Of a stretch of DNA of 64,000 nt, positions 32,155 through 42,205 are shown one piece after another (position 1 is the stretch's first letter; each line of letters opens with the position of its first letter). The translations under genes and the position numbers were made by a program. The notes below the pieces were generated by a model. The model was not told the origin of the DNA, ran no database searches, and worked only from the letters and a program-made list of their open reading frames with translations. The stretch lies in the NCBI GenBank assembly GCA_021432635.1, contig MU270041.1:406133-470132 (forward strand), read 5' to 3'. The DNA comes from Thozetella sp. PMI_491. Taxonomy: Eukaryota > Ascomycota > Sordariomycetes > Chaetosphaeriales > Chaetosphaeriaceae.

Positions 32155-33111
32155 ATGGCCTTAGGAAAGGGTGGACGAGTATTCGTAACGGGAGCGAGTG
32201 GCTTCATAGGCTCTCGTGTCGCCAAATTTGCCGTCGATGAAGGCTACGAAGTGTATGGCTTGTCCCGTACCGAGCAATCTGACGAGAAGATTAGAAGTCT
32301 CGGCGCAGTGCCCGTTCGCGGGGACTTGACGACCCTCGATGTCCTACGCCGCGAGGCTGCGGCTGCGGACGCCGTCTTCCACCTAGCCGACCCTCATGCG
32401 CGGGAGTTCACGATGCCATGGGAGGAGGTCCTCCGCATCGACACGCCGGCGGTAACTGCGATGGCAGACGGGCTGGAAGGGTCCGGCAAGCCGCTGGTGG
32501 TCACCTCGGGCTCCGTAGTGGCAGCGCCGGACCCAAGCGGCAAGGAGACGACCGAGACCTCGCTGCTCTGGCCGGAGGGCCAGGCACCTCACCTGCGCCA
32601 CCTGGCTGAGCGTGCCGACCTTGCACTTGGCGCGAAGAATATCAAGGTGTGCGTGATTCGGCTTGCCCAGTGCGTGTATGGTCAAGGCGGAAGCGGCCCT
32701 CGCTTTTTCCTACAGATGGCACATGGTCGCGGCAAGATCAACTACCCAGAAGAAGGAAACAAGCGAATGTCTACAGTCCACGTGGACGATGCAGCTCGGA
32801 TGTATATCCTCGCGGCACAGAAGGCCGATGGGTGCGACATCTTCAACTGCACGGCGCCGAGCGAAGTCACTTCTCGCAAGATATCAGAGGCGGTAGGAAA
32901 GGCGATAGGGGTGCCAGCTGTTTCTCTTAAACACGATGATATGGTCGCACAGTTCGGGCCATTCCTGGTCAAGGCAATGTCTACGGAGAACCACTGCTCG
33001 AGCGCCAAGGCTACGGAGAAGCTGGGCTGGAAAGCTCAAGAGGTCGGTATTGAAGATGACATCATATCTGGTTCTTATAAGGCAGTGGCGATGGAACTCA
33101 AAACGAAATAA
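32155..33111 (+). CDS. extended SDR, NAD-dependent epimerase/dehydratase-like
   Basis: An intronless frame of 318 residues. The coenzyme motif is VFVTGASGFIGSRV (about 9-22), TGxxGxxG as in extended or atypical SDRs. VRGDL and FHLADPHAREF follow, then VVTSGSVV at the position of the catalytic Ser region. The expected YxxxK is not seen in its usual place (the sequence there is APHLRHLAERADLAL), so this looks like an atypical member that may have a different catalytic set or none. RLAQCVYGQGGSGP and STVHVDDAARMYILA are the usual substrate-domain segments of this family. No clear pathway can be assigned; it is followed on the opposite strand by the GH3 gene 106 bases away. Confidence 0.8.
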   Translation: MALGKGGRVFVTGASGFIGSRVAKFAVDEGYEVYGLSRTEQSDEKIRSLGAVPVRGDLTTLDVLRREAAAADAVFHLADPHAREFTMPWEEVLRIDTPAVTAMADGLEGSGKPLVVTSGSVVAAPDPSGKETTETSLLWPEGQAPHLRHLAERADLALGAKNIKVCVIRLAQCVYGQGGSGPRFFLQMAHGRGKINYPEEGNKRMSTVHVDDAARMYILAAQKADGCDIFNCTAPSEVTSRKISEAVGKAIGVPAVSLKHDDMVAQFGPFLVKAMSTENHCSSAKATEKLGWKAQEVGIEDDIISGSYKAVAMELKTK

Positions 33112-33217
33112 CCGCAGCATGATGTTGCAACTCAAGCCTGGATATTCCTGGTTTGAACTTGCGCCTCTATAACTCTTGAAACAATCCAATCTAGTTTGAC
33201 GAGAATTCCGAAGAAAT

Positions 33218-36200
33218 CTAGACAGCGGTCAACGTGATATTTACACTCTTGTCCGCATCGACGCCTCCATGCTTTAAGAGAGCAAACGTATATGCACCCC
33301 GCTCCAGCTCCCACCGGTATTCCCGGTTCAATATCGAGAGATATCGATCCACCTCAAGCTCCAAAGTCACGTCTCTCTCCTCGCCCACCTCTAGGTATAC
33401 CCTTGTGAAGGCAACCAGTTGCTTCACAGGCTGGACGATAGACGAGACCCGCCCGAGAAGATATATTTGGGCCACGAAACTGCCCGCTTGTGCTCCGGTG
33501 TTGGTCACTTTGACTGAGAAAGTGATCAAATCACCGTCGCTAAACGTATGGCTCGCCAGGTTCGTCGATCCAGGCGCAGAACGTTGCACGGAGGCGTCAA
33601 GCTGAGATGTCGAGAACGTCGTGTAGCTCAAGCCATATCCGAACGGGTAGTAGGGTTTCCAGTCAATATCAACGTAACTGACTGCATGCGCTGTGGGTTT
33701 GTAGTTGTAGTGAACCGGGAGCTGCCCTACGTGGCGCGGCACGCTGAGCGGCAGACGACCGCCCGGGTTGAAGGCTCCAAAAAGAACGTCCGCGATCGCT
33801 TGGCCACCGGACTGGCCCGGGAAAGAGGCGCTGATAACGGCGGCGCTCGCGTCGTAGAACTCCGGAATGGCAAACGGACGGCCGCCCTCGAGCACAAGCA
33901 CGACCGGCTTGCCTAGGGCGAAGATACTCTCGGCCAGTGTGGTCTGACTCGGCGCGAGGTCGAGCGTGGCACGATCCCCGCTCTCGCCGTCGCTATTCCA
34001 GTTTGCTCCGACAGCCAGTACGATGACGTCCGCCGACCGGGCGATCTCGGTGGCCTGGCTGACCGCGTCTCCATGTCGGCTAACAAGGTTCCAGAACAGT
34101 AGCAACTGCGAGTTCAGCGAGCTTTCATTCTCAATCTTCTTGTGTGTGTTGAAGGCGCGATACTCGATGCGGATGTGGTACGAGACGCCCTTTCGGAAGG
34201 TGAACGGGACCCCGCCCTTCGGCGCGAGAGTGCTGTTGGCTTCGATATATGCGAACGGCATGATGTTAGACATTATAGTTCCGTGCAAGCTGTAGTCCTG
34301 GTCTGCGACCAGCTGCCCATCCACGAACAGTCGAGCGGTAGTGTTGGGGCCAATCCCTAAGCCAACCCAGCCATCGACATCGGCATCTACCGGTGCTTGG
34401 AGTTCTCCTTCCCACACCGCGCTGAAGTTATTGGAGGCGAGACCAGGTGGTGGGAACAAGCCCCAATCTATGACAGGTGCCTCAAAACGCTGTGCCCTAG
34501 CATCCTTGAACTCTGTATCGGCGTAGTATGTCGCCAGGAGACCGCCAGACCTTCCATTTGCGGATAGCAGACTCGGTGGTATGACGTGTTGAGAGTTGTA
34601 CTCAAAAGTATTCGCTCCCCAGCTCGAGACCAGATCCCATCCGCCCTGCGTCTCCCGATAGCCCAGCATCGCTTGCCGGATGGTGCTCGAGCTACCTGCC
34701 GGAGCCTCTCCCCAAGCACCACTATAGTCGCCATAGTTCAGGGTGTCTGCAAAAGGGCCGATGAGTGCAACCTTCTTGATGCCTTGTGCCGCGGGCTGCA
34801 GAGGCAGGGTTGCGTTCTCGTTCTTCAGAAGCACGATGCTCTTCCTAGCGGCTTCAACCGTCAGATCCACGTGGCTCTCGACTATCTTCAGCGGGTCCAC
34901 GTTCTCATCGATATAGGGTTGACGGAAGAGGCCCAAATCCCATTTGACGCTCAGTACACTCCTGACCCTGGCGCGGAGGGTCTCGAGGGCAAGGGTTCCG
35001 TTCGAAACCAGCTCTTTTGTAGCCTCGGAAGAGAGTTAGGCGGCACGCGTGAGGAACTCTTGTCGAGGTACTCACATTCAGGTAGGTATCCAACGAGTAG
35101 TCATAGAATTGAATCATGCCTCCAGCCTCGAACCACTGGTGAATCGCGTCGGCAGGTGAGCCGGCCACATGATGCCTCGTCTCCAACTGTTGCATCCCTG
35201 TGCCGTCGTTTAGATCCTGCCATATCTAGCAACCTGGGACATGGACTTACCCGTGTCATCGGCGATCACAATACCATCAAACCCCCACTCTCGAAGGGAC
35301 TTGTATAAAATGGGGTGAACCGCAGCCGGGACGTCGTCGAACTCGTTATACGCGCTGCGGATTGCCCGTAAGCGATTGCCACCAAGCTTCATGGAGCATC
35401 ATCAGAACCCTACGTCATGACGCCCCGAGCACCCCCAAGCTCTATAGCCGCCTTGAATGGCGTCAAGACATCTTGATATATCTGGCGAACTCCGCGGCCG
35501 GAGAAAGGCGCGGCGTTGATGCCCGCCTGTGGCGCTCCATGGGCTCCGAAATGCTAAACATGAATGCATCAGCATGGCAGTTAGGTCCACGGGAGCACAC
35601 ATGACAGCCTACCTTGATGACGGGAACGACCGCATCGGGGTCCGCCCAAGAGCCATTCTTGGAGAGACCAGAGGAATAGGCGACTCCCATATGAGAAGTC
35701 AAGACCTTGTCCTCGCCCCAAGCCTCTGTACATGAAATTGTGAGCGTCGTCGCGAGTTCAGAAAACGGAAGGCCTCTTACCTTGCACCCTTCCCCACCGT
35801 AACTCCAGTCCGAGGTCGAGGACAGGGGAGAAGCAGGCATGAATGCCTATGGACCTCGCTTCAGTGCCAATGGCTCGTGCTACACGGTACACCAGGTCCG
35901 TGTCGAAGGTCGCAGAGAGTCCTATTGCCTGAGGGAACATAGATTGTTTGAAGGAGCCCACGCCGTGAAGGCATTCCCCGAAGTGGATGAGCGGCACCTG
36001 AATTCGTGCCTTGTCGAAGCTAGCGCGCTGAATGAGGTCGTTTTGGGTGCGATTTAGGGTATAGCTAGATACAGCTATTAGTTACTACTCTCCTGATCTT
36101 CATGGCGGGCCTCCTGTCGAGTTGGACATACACGTCATGAATAGCACCTATCGGCGAACTAGGGGCAAGATGCATGGTCTGTTCTATACCATCGTCAGAC

Positions 36201-36547
36201 AGGATGACCCGGGTCTCATTTGGAGGGATATCAAGGCCCTTCGGACGTACCATACTGGCTCATGTCTGACTTGGGACCGATGATCTCGTCTGCGAACATC
36301 AGGTGCAGCTGCAGGACTACAAGGCGTTAGCATCACCCCCTTCGCGGGGCAAAGACAAGGACTCACCGAGGTCAGCGACACTCATGTTGTTCACCAGCCT
36401 GTCGATGAAGATCTTTTTATCCAATTCCCGTGTGCCATCTTGTTGTCCAAGGACCACCTGGGGCCCCGGGCTGCGGTTCACAAACTGCTGCGCTTGGAGG
36501 AGAGTGGCCAAGACGGGAAGCACAATGAGGCTACGGAGGCGCGCCAT
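33218..36547 (-). CDS. GH3 beta-glucosidase-type enzyme with PA14 insert
   Basis: Nine exons (36547-36367, 36316-36251, 36183-36132, 36064-35781, 35725-35613, 35553-35414, 35354-35251, 35197-35076, 35023-33218) join in phase into 955 residues. The N-terminus MARLRSLIVLPVLATLLQAQ is a signal peptide, so the enzyme is secreted. The GH3 N-domain shows APSSPIGAIHD, SPVLDLGLELRWGR, the substrate-binding HFGAHGAPQAG, GVMTAYNEFDDVP and the nucleophile Asp in GFDGIVIADDTG. After VEAARKSIVLLKN comes the GH3 C-domain, interrupted by a PA14 module (GGLLATYYAD to GVSYHIRIEYRAF), and the chain ends in a fibronectin type III-like domain (FSVKVTNTGAQAGSF to the end). The family releases glucose or related sugars from oligosaccharides. 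It lies downstream of the CBM1 gene on the same strand. Confidence 0.92.
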
Positions 36548-37097
36548 GCTGATATGACCGACGACGGACGCAGAGGCATCGAGAAAGAATGAGGAGGTCT
36601 CAATTGCTATGGGGCCAGGCAAAGTGCCCTATGGCGGTCTCGGCTAACGGCGCCGAGCTGTCGCAGCATCGAACAAGTTAGCGGGTCGTGATACGACGCG
36701 GGGTAAGGGGAGCAGAGCAGGGGTTCTGCGGTGTTGTGTTGCGATTTGGCTAAAACGGCCGAAGATAGTCAGTAGCAACTAATCCCCGTTCGGGCTATTG
36801 TGCAGCGAAAACTTGGAAAGCGCGCGACATGGCAGTTTACATTCCCCTATTCACCGACCAGATTTTGGTCACGCGCTCTCCATCATATAAGATGCAACCC
36901 GGCTCGTGAGGTCTTGAAGAGCAAATATTGGCTGGTTCGGTTAGCTAATGTAGTAGTTTCGGCATACATTGTCTCTTTCGTATGACTAGTCCATTGTTTC
37001 GACGATAACTAGATAGCCACTCTTTTAGTCCAGCACCTCAACACAGTCCCAGGCTACCACTCCGTGAATACTCAACCACAACCGACAGGTCCGTCCC
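36548..37097. other. intergenic, GH3 promoter region
   Basis: About 550 bases between the stop of the CBM1 gene and the start of the GH3 gene, both minus strand. No coding feature is seen. Confidence 0.5.
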
Positions 37098-37710
37098 TTA
37101 GCCACCATTATATGGGGTATCCGGCCTGAGGGTGATGGTAGTGGTGCTCTGCGGCTGCGCCCGAGTTGACGCAGCCACCGTTGTGAAGATGGTAGGCGAT
37201 CCCGGCGGTCCTCCAAGTGCTCCGGGATCACAGCCCGGCGGCGGCCCCCGGCCCCCCTTGCCCTTGCCTTTGCCTTTCCCAGGTGGCGGCCCTCCGGGCG
37301 GTGGACCTCCGGGCGGCGGTGGACATCCGGGAGGTGGCCCAGCCTGCGGGGTCGGGCTCGAGTTCGCTACAGAGACGGATGCAGCATTGTTGGGCATGCA
37401 CATCGAGAACCATTCACTGACACACTTGTCAGATGTCATCCTAGAGGGTTGCAATACTAAAGCTGGGGTGGCTCTTCTGTGACGGGTAGGTTCTACTAGG
37501 TGCACCTACTTCTGATATAAACAGCGCGAGTCGGCGGGGCAGATGTTAGATCCAGTGTACCCGGATCCGCCGCCTTGGTAGTGTTAAACAGAGATCAAAA
37601 GCCCGTGTTTGGAGACTAGAGTACTTACATTGTCCATATAGGGCCGGGTTCTGCGCCCAGCACACTGTTGCGACCGCCAGAAAGGCGAAGAGGCCGCGTG
37701 CTGCAACCAT
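37098..37710 (-). CDS. small secreted CBM1 protein with Pro/Gly-rich tail
   Basis: Exons 37710-37629, 37573-37510 and 37416-37098 join to exactly 155 codons (154 residues plus stop). Exon 1 is a signal peptide, MVAARGLFAFLAVATVCWAQ. The mature protein starts with a fungal cellulose-binding module assembled across all three exons: LYGQCGGSGYTG, then ICPADSRCLYQ, then NEWFSMCMP, with the aromatic and four Cys positions of CBM1 filled (one planar position is Trp-Phe instead of the usual Tyr-Tyr or Trp-Tyr). After it come about 55 residues of Pro/Gly-rich repeats with a KGKGKGKG block, then a Ser/Thr-rich end, TTVAASTRAQPQSTTTIT. No catalytic domain is present. TATAAAG on the minus strand (37806-37800) lies 90 bases upstream. 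Next to a secreted GH3 enzyme, a wall- or cellulose-bound role is likely but inferred. Confidence 0.82.
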
Positions 37711-38749
37711 TGCGGTACAATACAGTGCAGCCCGAAGCTTCAGCTTCGTTCAGTCATGACCTCCGCCGTGCCGGTCATCCTATGGAAGACATGCCATATC
37801 TTTATACCTGGGCCCGGGGCCCTCGCGCTGTCCCGGCCGGTAGTCCGGTAGCACGGTATGTACGGGTAAAGTCCCCGAGCGAATCGCGTTGCCCGTGATG
37901 GCCTCCAATGACTTTCTCGCCTCTTGCCGGGTTCCGACTCGCTTGTTGGAACCGAGGGCGGCACTCGGGCGCTGCTCACGGTTCAGTTAGGTCGCCAATC
38001 TGGCCTATACGTGTCCCTCATATACATACTATACTTGCCCACTTGCCCGCTCAACCCTCATTGCTTGGCAGGGTTCTGCTACGGCATTTTGATAGTGTAT
38101 ATTGGCCTCTAGGTCCCGGAAGATTGTCCCAGGGTCGTGGGCAGCACACCCAGCGGTCGGGTGCCTTTTAGCCAGAAGCCAAGCATGCAGGAAACAGTAC
38201 AAGCTTGCAGACTATCCGGGAAGTGGGATGCTCTTCCGCTAGTCGCCTTCGGCCCAGCAGCAGACTGTGCCCATCTTATCGATGTAGTGCAGTCCCCCCA
38301 TTTGAACACCCTTCACGAGCTCCCGGGTTTACATGTACTTGCCGAGCCAAGGGGGACTCGCGGCTCTGTCCCGGTCGGAGCACAAATAGTCTCTGGCGTA
38401 GCTCTAGGTGTAAAGTAATGGGCGATAATATGAAAGAGTACCTGCATTGCTAGAATAGGTCTAGCCCTGCAACTCTGAGGACGGAGAGGTTATTGTTTAC
38501 AGAAGGATTCACCGGGTGGGTGGAGTTAGTAAGCTATAGCTTTGAACGAGCATCAAACCGGCTACCAGGCGCCTAGCCAGTCATCTAAGCTGCCGGAGAT
38601 CCACCATCTTGCCGACGTCGCAGCGGAGTCTCTCCAAGGATGATGACGTGCGAGTCGAACCTCTCTAAGGGACAAACTCAAACTCGCTCAAAAAAGGATA
38701 GGCACAAGTTTTCCAAGGCCAATAACAAAGGAAGAAACAAGCCGTAACC
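37711..38749. promoter_or_regulatory. divergent intergenic region, CBM1 protein / aldo-keto reductase
   Basis: About 1 kb between divergent starts. The CBM1 TATA box lies at its left end. No gene is supported in the rest. Confidence 0.45.
37800..37806 (-). promoter_or_regulatory. TATA box of the CBM1 gene
   Basis: On the minus strand this reads TATAAAG, 90 bases upstream of the start codon at 37710, which supports that short multi-exon gene model. Confidence 0.45.
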
Positions 38750-39918
38750 ATGGCAGCAAACCCAATGCTGGCCCGCAAGGTTCGGGTGAGTCGCATTCAC
38801 AGCCCGCACGGAACGGCGGCACCTCCGATATTCCCGCGGCGCAGCGCTAACGGCATCCGTCGCCCGGCAGCTGCACAACGGCATGAGCCTCGCGCAGATC
38901 CAGCTGGGGCTGTACGAGATGTCGGGGTCCGAGGCGTCCAAGGCAGTGCGCTGGGCCCTGGCCGCCGGGTACCGCGGCTTCGATTCGGCCCAGTGGTACG
39001 CCAATGAACGGCAAACGGGTCAGGCCATCTTGGACTTCCTCTCTAGCGCGGACAATGTCGACGGTCTGACGCGCGAGGACATCAACTACACCTCCAAGCT
39101 CCGTGAGAACAGTACGGCCTATGATACGGTGCGCAAGTCCATCAAGAAGTCTGTCGAGGCTTGTGGGCTGGGATACATCGACCTGTTCCTGCTGCACAGC
39201 CCGTACGGCGGGAAGCAGGCCCGCCTGACTAGCTGGAAAGCTGTGGAGGACGCTGTCGCCGATGGTGAGATCAAGATGGCAGGCGTGAGCAACTACGGCG
39301 TGAAGCATGTAGGCCATCCACAGGGCAGGCTCGCCGTGCTGTCGTGTAGCTGAATCCCGCGAATCTCGGCTGACAGAGGCTGTGACTAGATCGAAGAGCT
39401 GATGGCCTCCAGCCCCAAGGTCCATCCCGTCGTCAACCAGATCGAAGTGCACCCCTTCAATACGCAGGAAGAAATCCGCGCGGTCTGTGAAAAGCATAAC
39501 ATCGCCATTGAGGCATATGCGCCGCTCGCGCGGGCCTACCGCTTCGATCATCCCACCATGGTCTCGCTGTCGAAACAGTACGGATGCACAGTGCAGCAGC
39601 TAATGGTCCGGTGAGTTAGAGCCATAAGATTATGACCTCTTGGGGGACTGGGATGCACCAACAGCAGCTGACACTACCCGGTGGGCGGACTAGCTGGTCT
39701 ATCCAACATGGATTCATCACACTCCCCAAGAGTACGAGGAGAGACCGGCTGATCAAGAATGCGGATGTTGGAGCCTTTGAGATATCCGAGAAGGACATGC
39801 AAACCATGGACGGGCTCGACGAGGGTCTTGTGACCGACTGGTATGGACGCGGTCTGCTGCACGCGAGGCTGTGGCTGACTTGCTAACTGCTTTTAGGGAT
39901 CCTACGAACGCGCCGTAA
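38750..39918 (+). CDS. aldo-keto reductase
   Basis: Exons 38750-38785, 38871-39308, 39390-39610, 39694-39840 and 39897-39918 give 287 residues, slightly shorter than the usual 300-330. These enzymes reduce aldehydes and ketones with NADPH in the cytosol. The catalytic tetrad is visible: Asp50 (GFDSAQ), Tyr55 (WYANE), Lys88 (YTSKL) and His121 (LFLLHSP). GVSNYGVKH, NQIEVHPFN and LPKSTRRDRL are the conserved strand and NADPH-binding segments. The last exon adds only DPTNAP, giving an early C-terminus after the QTMDGLD helix, so the C-terminal substrate loop is short. The exact substrate is unknown. Confidence 0.88.
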
Positions 39919-40319
39919 TGGCTATAGGGCCGATTTACGTCCTTATTTAGAGGCAATGCTAAGCGCACCACATTTTCACGTCTGCGATATCGTTTGAAAG
40001 CCTGCCTCGGGCTATGTCTTTGTATGGCTCGTATTGGGATCCCCATGCGTGATGTTGGCGAGGAGAGAAACGTCTAAATCTCGACAACCATGCAAGCCAT
40101 CAGGCAGGTCCCCAGACTAAGCGGGGGAATATCTCCCTTTTCTCTCGCCTAAAAATAGGTAGACGAACCGGTGTTCTCTCCTTGGTAGACTTGTGCGCCA
40201 TGATAATCACCCAGTTTCTGTCCACCCTTCCACTGCCGCCTTTGAAGGCATGGCGATCGCTGAGTTCCTCTGCGGCTTACGCAGAGGTTCTATCGTCCAA
40301 TCACCTAGCACCCCATCCT
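39919..40319. other. convergent intergenic space
   Basis: About 400 bases between the facing stops of the aldo-keto reductase and the Myb-like gene. Nothing more is seen. Confidence 0.5.
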
Positions 40320-41204
40320 TCAGGCCGTCCCACTGCTCGTTGTGCCATTCAGATCCATCCACTGCAGCTTACACTGGCGGCCGGTTTTGTAAGGGAGCCA
40401 GAAGGCGACCTGCCACCACTGGTTCCGGCCGCAAGTCGCGACCGCTTGCCGGAGCACCATGTCCTCGTCTTCGGTCCAGTTGATGTGGCGCCATCGGTCG
40501 CGGCACTGAAGCGGGTCTTTGTAGGCGATGTGAAGTGAGATGAAGGACCACTTGCTACGAGCTTCGTAGTCAAGCCAAGCTTCATTCTCCCAGTTGTCAA
40601 TGAGATCACACAGCCTGTCGTCTTCGTCCGGGGTCCAGTACAGGCGGTTGTAGCGCTCTACGCACTCATCAGCAGTCTTTTGGCTGACTGTAGCCGCGAT
40701 GGCATGCCAGTCCTTGACGCCGTAGCGGCTGATGGCCACGTCGAGGTCATGATCGTCCTTCTCTGACCACAGAGCGTCTTGGGAGGTGAAATAGTGGTTG
40801 CGTTGGTCCACGATCTGGTCCTGTCTCGAGAGCTGCTCGCTTGCCATCTTGGTATTGTCTGTGCAGCTTGACTTGACGGCGAGGTCAGACCCGCGGCGGG
40901 CTCGCTTGATGCTGATCCGGTCCTTGATGCTGCCGGCAAGGCCTTTACGCTTGGTCATTCCTGCGGAATACCGATGGTGCACTGTGATGGTTGTTTTGCC
41001 TAGTATCTTAGGCTTGGTGAAATAAGGTATTGGCTGGAAAGTGGGAGGAGGTTGTGGGCGGAGTGAGGTGAGGCGACGGTGAAGAAAGTGGCTGGGTTGA
41101 AGAAGCGCCAGCACAACCGCCATCTTGACAGAACACCTCGACGTGCGAGCTTTCTCTGATGAGGCGAATCTGACGGCATCCATCATTTCCTTCCATTTAA
41201 ACAC
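40320..41204 (-). CDS. Myb-like protein with three SANT/Myb repeats
   Basis: An open frame of 294 residues from ATG 41204; an in-frame Met at 40958 (MTKRKGLAG) would give 212 residues and may be the true start, since the segment before it is basic, low in family features and could be 5' UTR. A basic nuclear-signal-like stretch (IKRARRG) follows. Three Myb/SANT units fill the C-terminal half: LWSEKDDHDLDVAISRYG with DWHAIA; YWTPDEDDRLCDLIDNW, whose middle helix is longer than usual, with KWSFIS; and NWTEDEDMVLRQAVATCG with WWQVAFWL and QCKLQWM at the very end. DNA binding is the usual role of such tandem repeats. No other domain is present. Close fungal relatives are mostly uncharacterised. 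Confidence 0.78.
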   Translation of the reverse strand: MFKWKEMMDAVRFASSEKARTSRCSVKMAVVLALLQPSHFLHRRLTSLRPQPPPTFQPIPYFTKPKILGKTTITVHHRYSAGMTKRKGLAGSIKDRISIKRARRGSDLAVKSSCTDNTKMASEQLSRQDQIVDQRNHYFTSQDALWSEKDDHDLDVAISRYGVKDWHAIAATVSQKTADECVERYNRLYWTPDEDDRLCDLIDNWENEAWLDYEARSKWSFISLHIAYKDPLQCRDRWRHINWTEDEDMVLRQAVATCGRNQWWQVAFWLPYKTGRQCKLQWMDLNGTTSSGTA

Positions 41205-42205
41205 TGAAATGCAGTTGTGTGCGAATCACGTAGGCGTCTACCAGACGTTCAGTTGGTCTCTATCCCTTTGTACTCCGGCCTTCCAAGCCGTCGTCTGAGT
41301 GTTTCCGATGCGGTGCCAGCCTCTCCTTCGTCCACAAGCACTTGCCAGAACGCAGTCATCCAAACTTGGAGATGGGAATTATTGTGATTTTGAAGCTTTC
41401 TAGAGATCACTAGTGCCATACAAGCCCTTGGTGGCATCTCTAAGGGCTAATATATATGTGCCGAATGCTGGCTGAGGTTATGCGGGGATATAGCACATCC
41501 TCCAAGGCCCGCTGCGACTTGATTCCAGTACGACTCGATTCTGTTTCAGTCTTCAAGAGACTTGAGGAATTTTATGGCACTAATATGATGACAAAAATGA
41601 GTCCTTGTGAGACTTGTAGAGCTGGAAAAGCTTTGTACAAGCGGCCGAAACAGAATCCCGCCCGACGGCAACCGGTAATTTGGAAGTGCTTCCCTCCGAT
41701 CAACTTAGACAATCTTACATTGGCCAAGGTCAAGTGGCCATCACCTCATCCTCGGGTGGTCGTGGAACAAGGTGCCGTTCCTGCCGGTTCTTTGGCGACA
41801 CATAAGAAAGTTGAATACGATGCTCGTGGTCTGGTCTTCGGTTAATGCAAAATGAAGGGGAGCGGTCACTAGCGACAGACGCCGGCTCAACCCTCCACAC
41901 CCAGGGCTGGCTCCTGGGTTCTCTCCGCTCTTTGTGCGAGCAAGAGAGCGAGAAATAGATACAACAGACAAGCCTCACTCCCATTCCTTCATCGGGCGTC
42001 TCCAGTCTCGTAACCTTGTCGACGACCCAGCTGCCATTGGTATTTGATCAGCTCTCCCCTCGGCACGTCTGGTCGTCCGAATTAGTCAAGATAGGTATAC
42101 GGGATGCCCCGTCCCATCGTCGCCCATGACTTTTTTTTTAATAACCCGTGATGATCAAACACAGGCCTCCCGCCGCCCCAACACCCCCAATGCCTCCCTC
42201 CCACT
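41205..42205. other. intergenic, no confident gene
   Basis: About 1 kb holds the promoter of the Myb-like gene and the 3' flank of URC4. A 129-residue plus-strand frame (41456-41845) is present but has no recognisable family feature, so it is not called. Confidence 0.45.

Noticed and set aside
41456-41845. Plus-strand frame of 129 residues
   Set aside because: No family feature, no intron evidence, and it lies in the 5' flank of the Myb-like gene.
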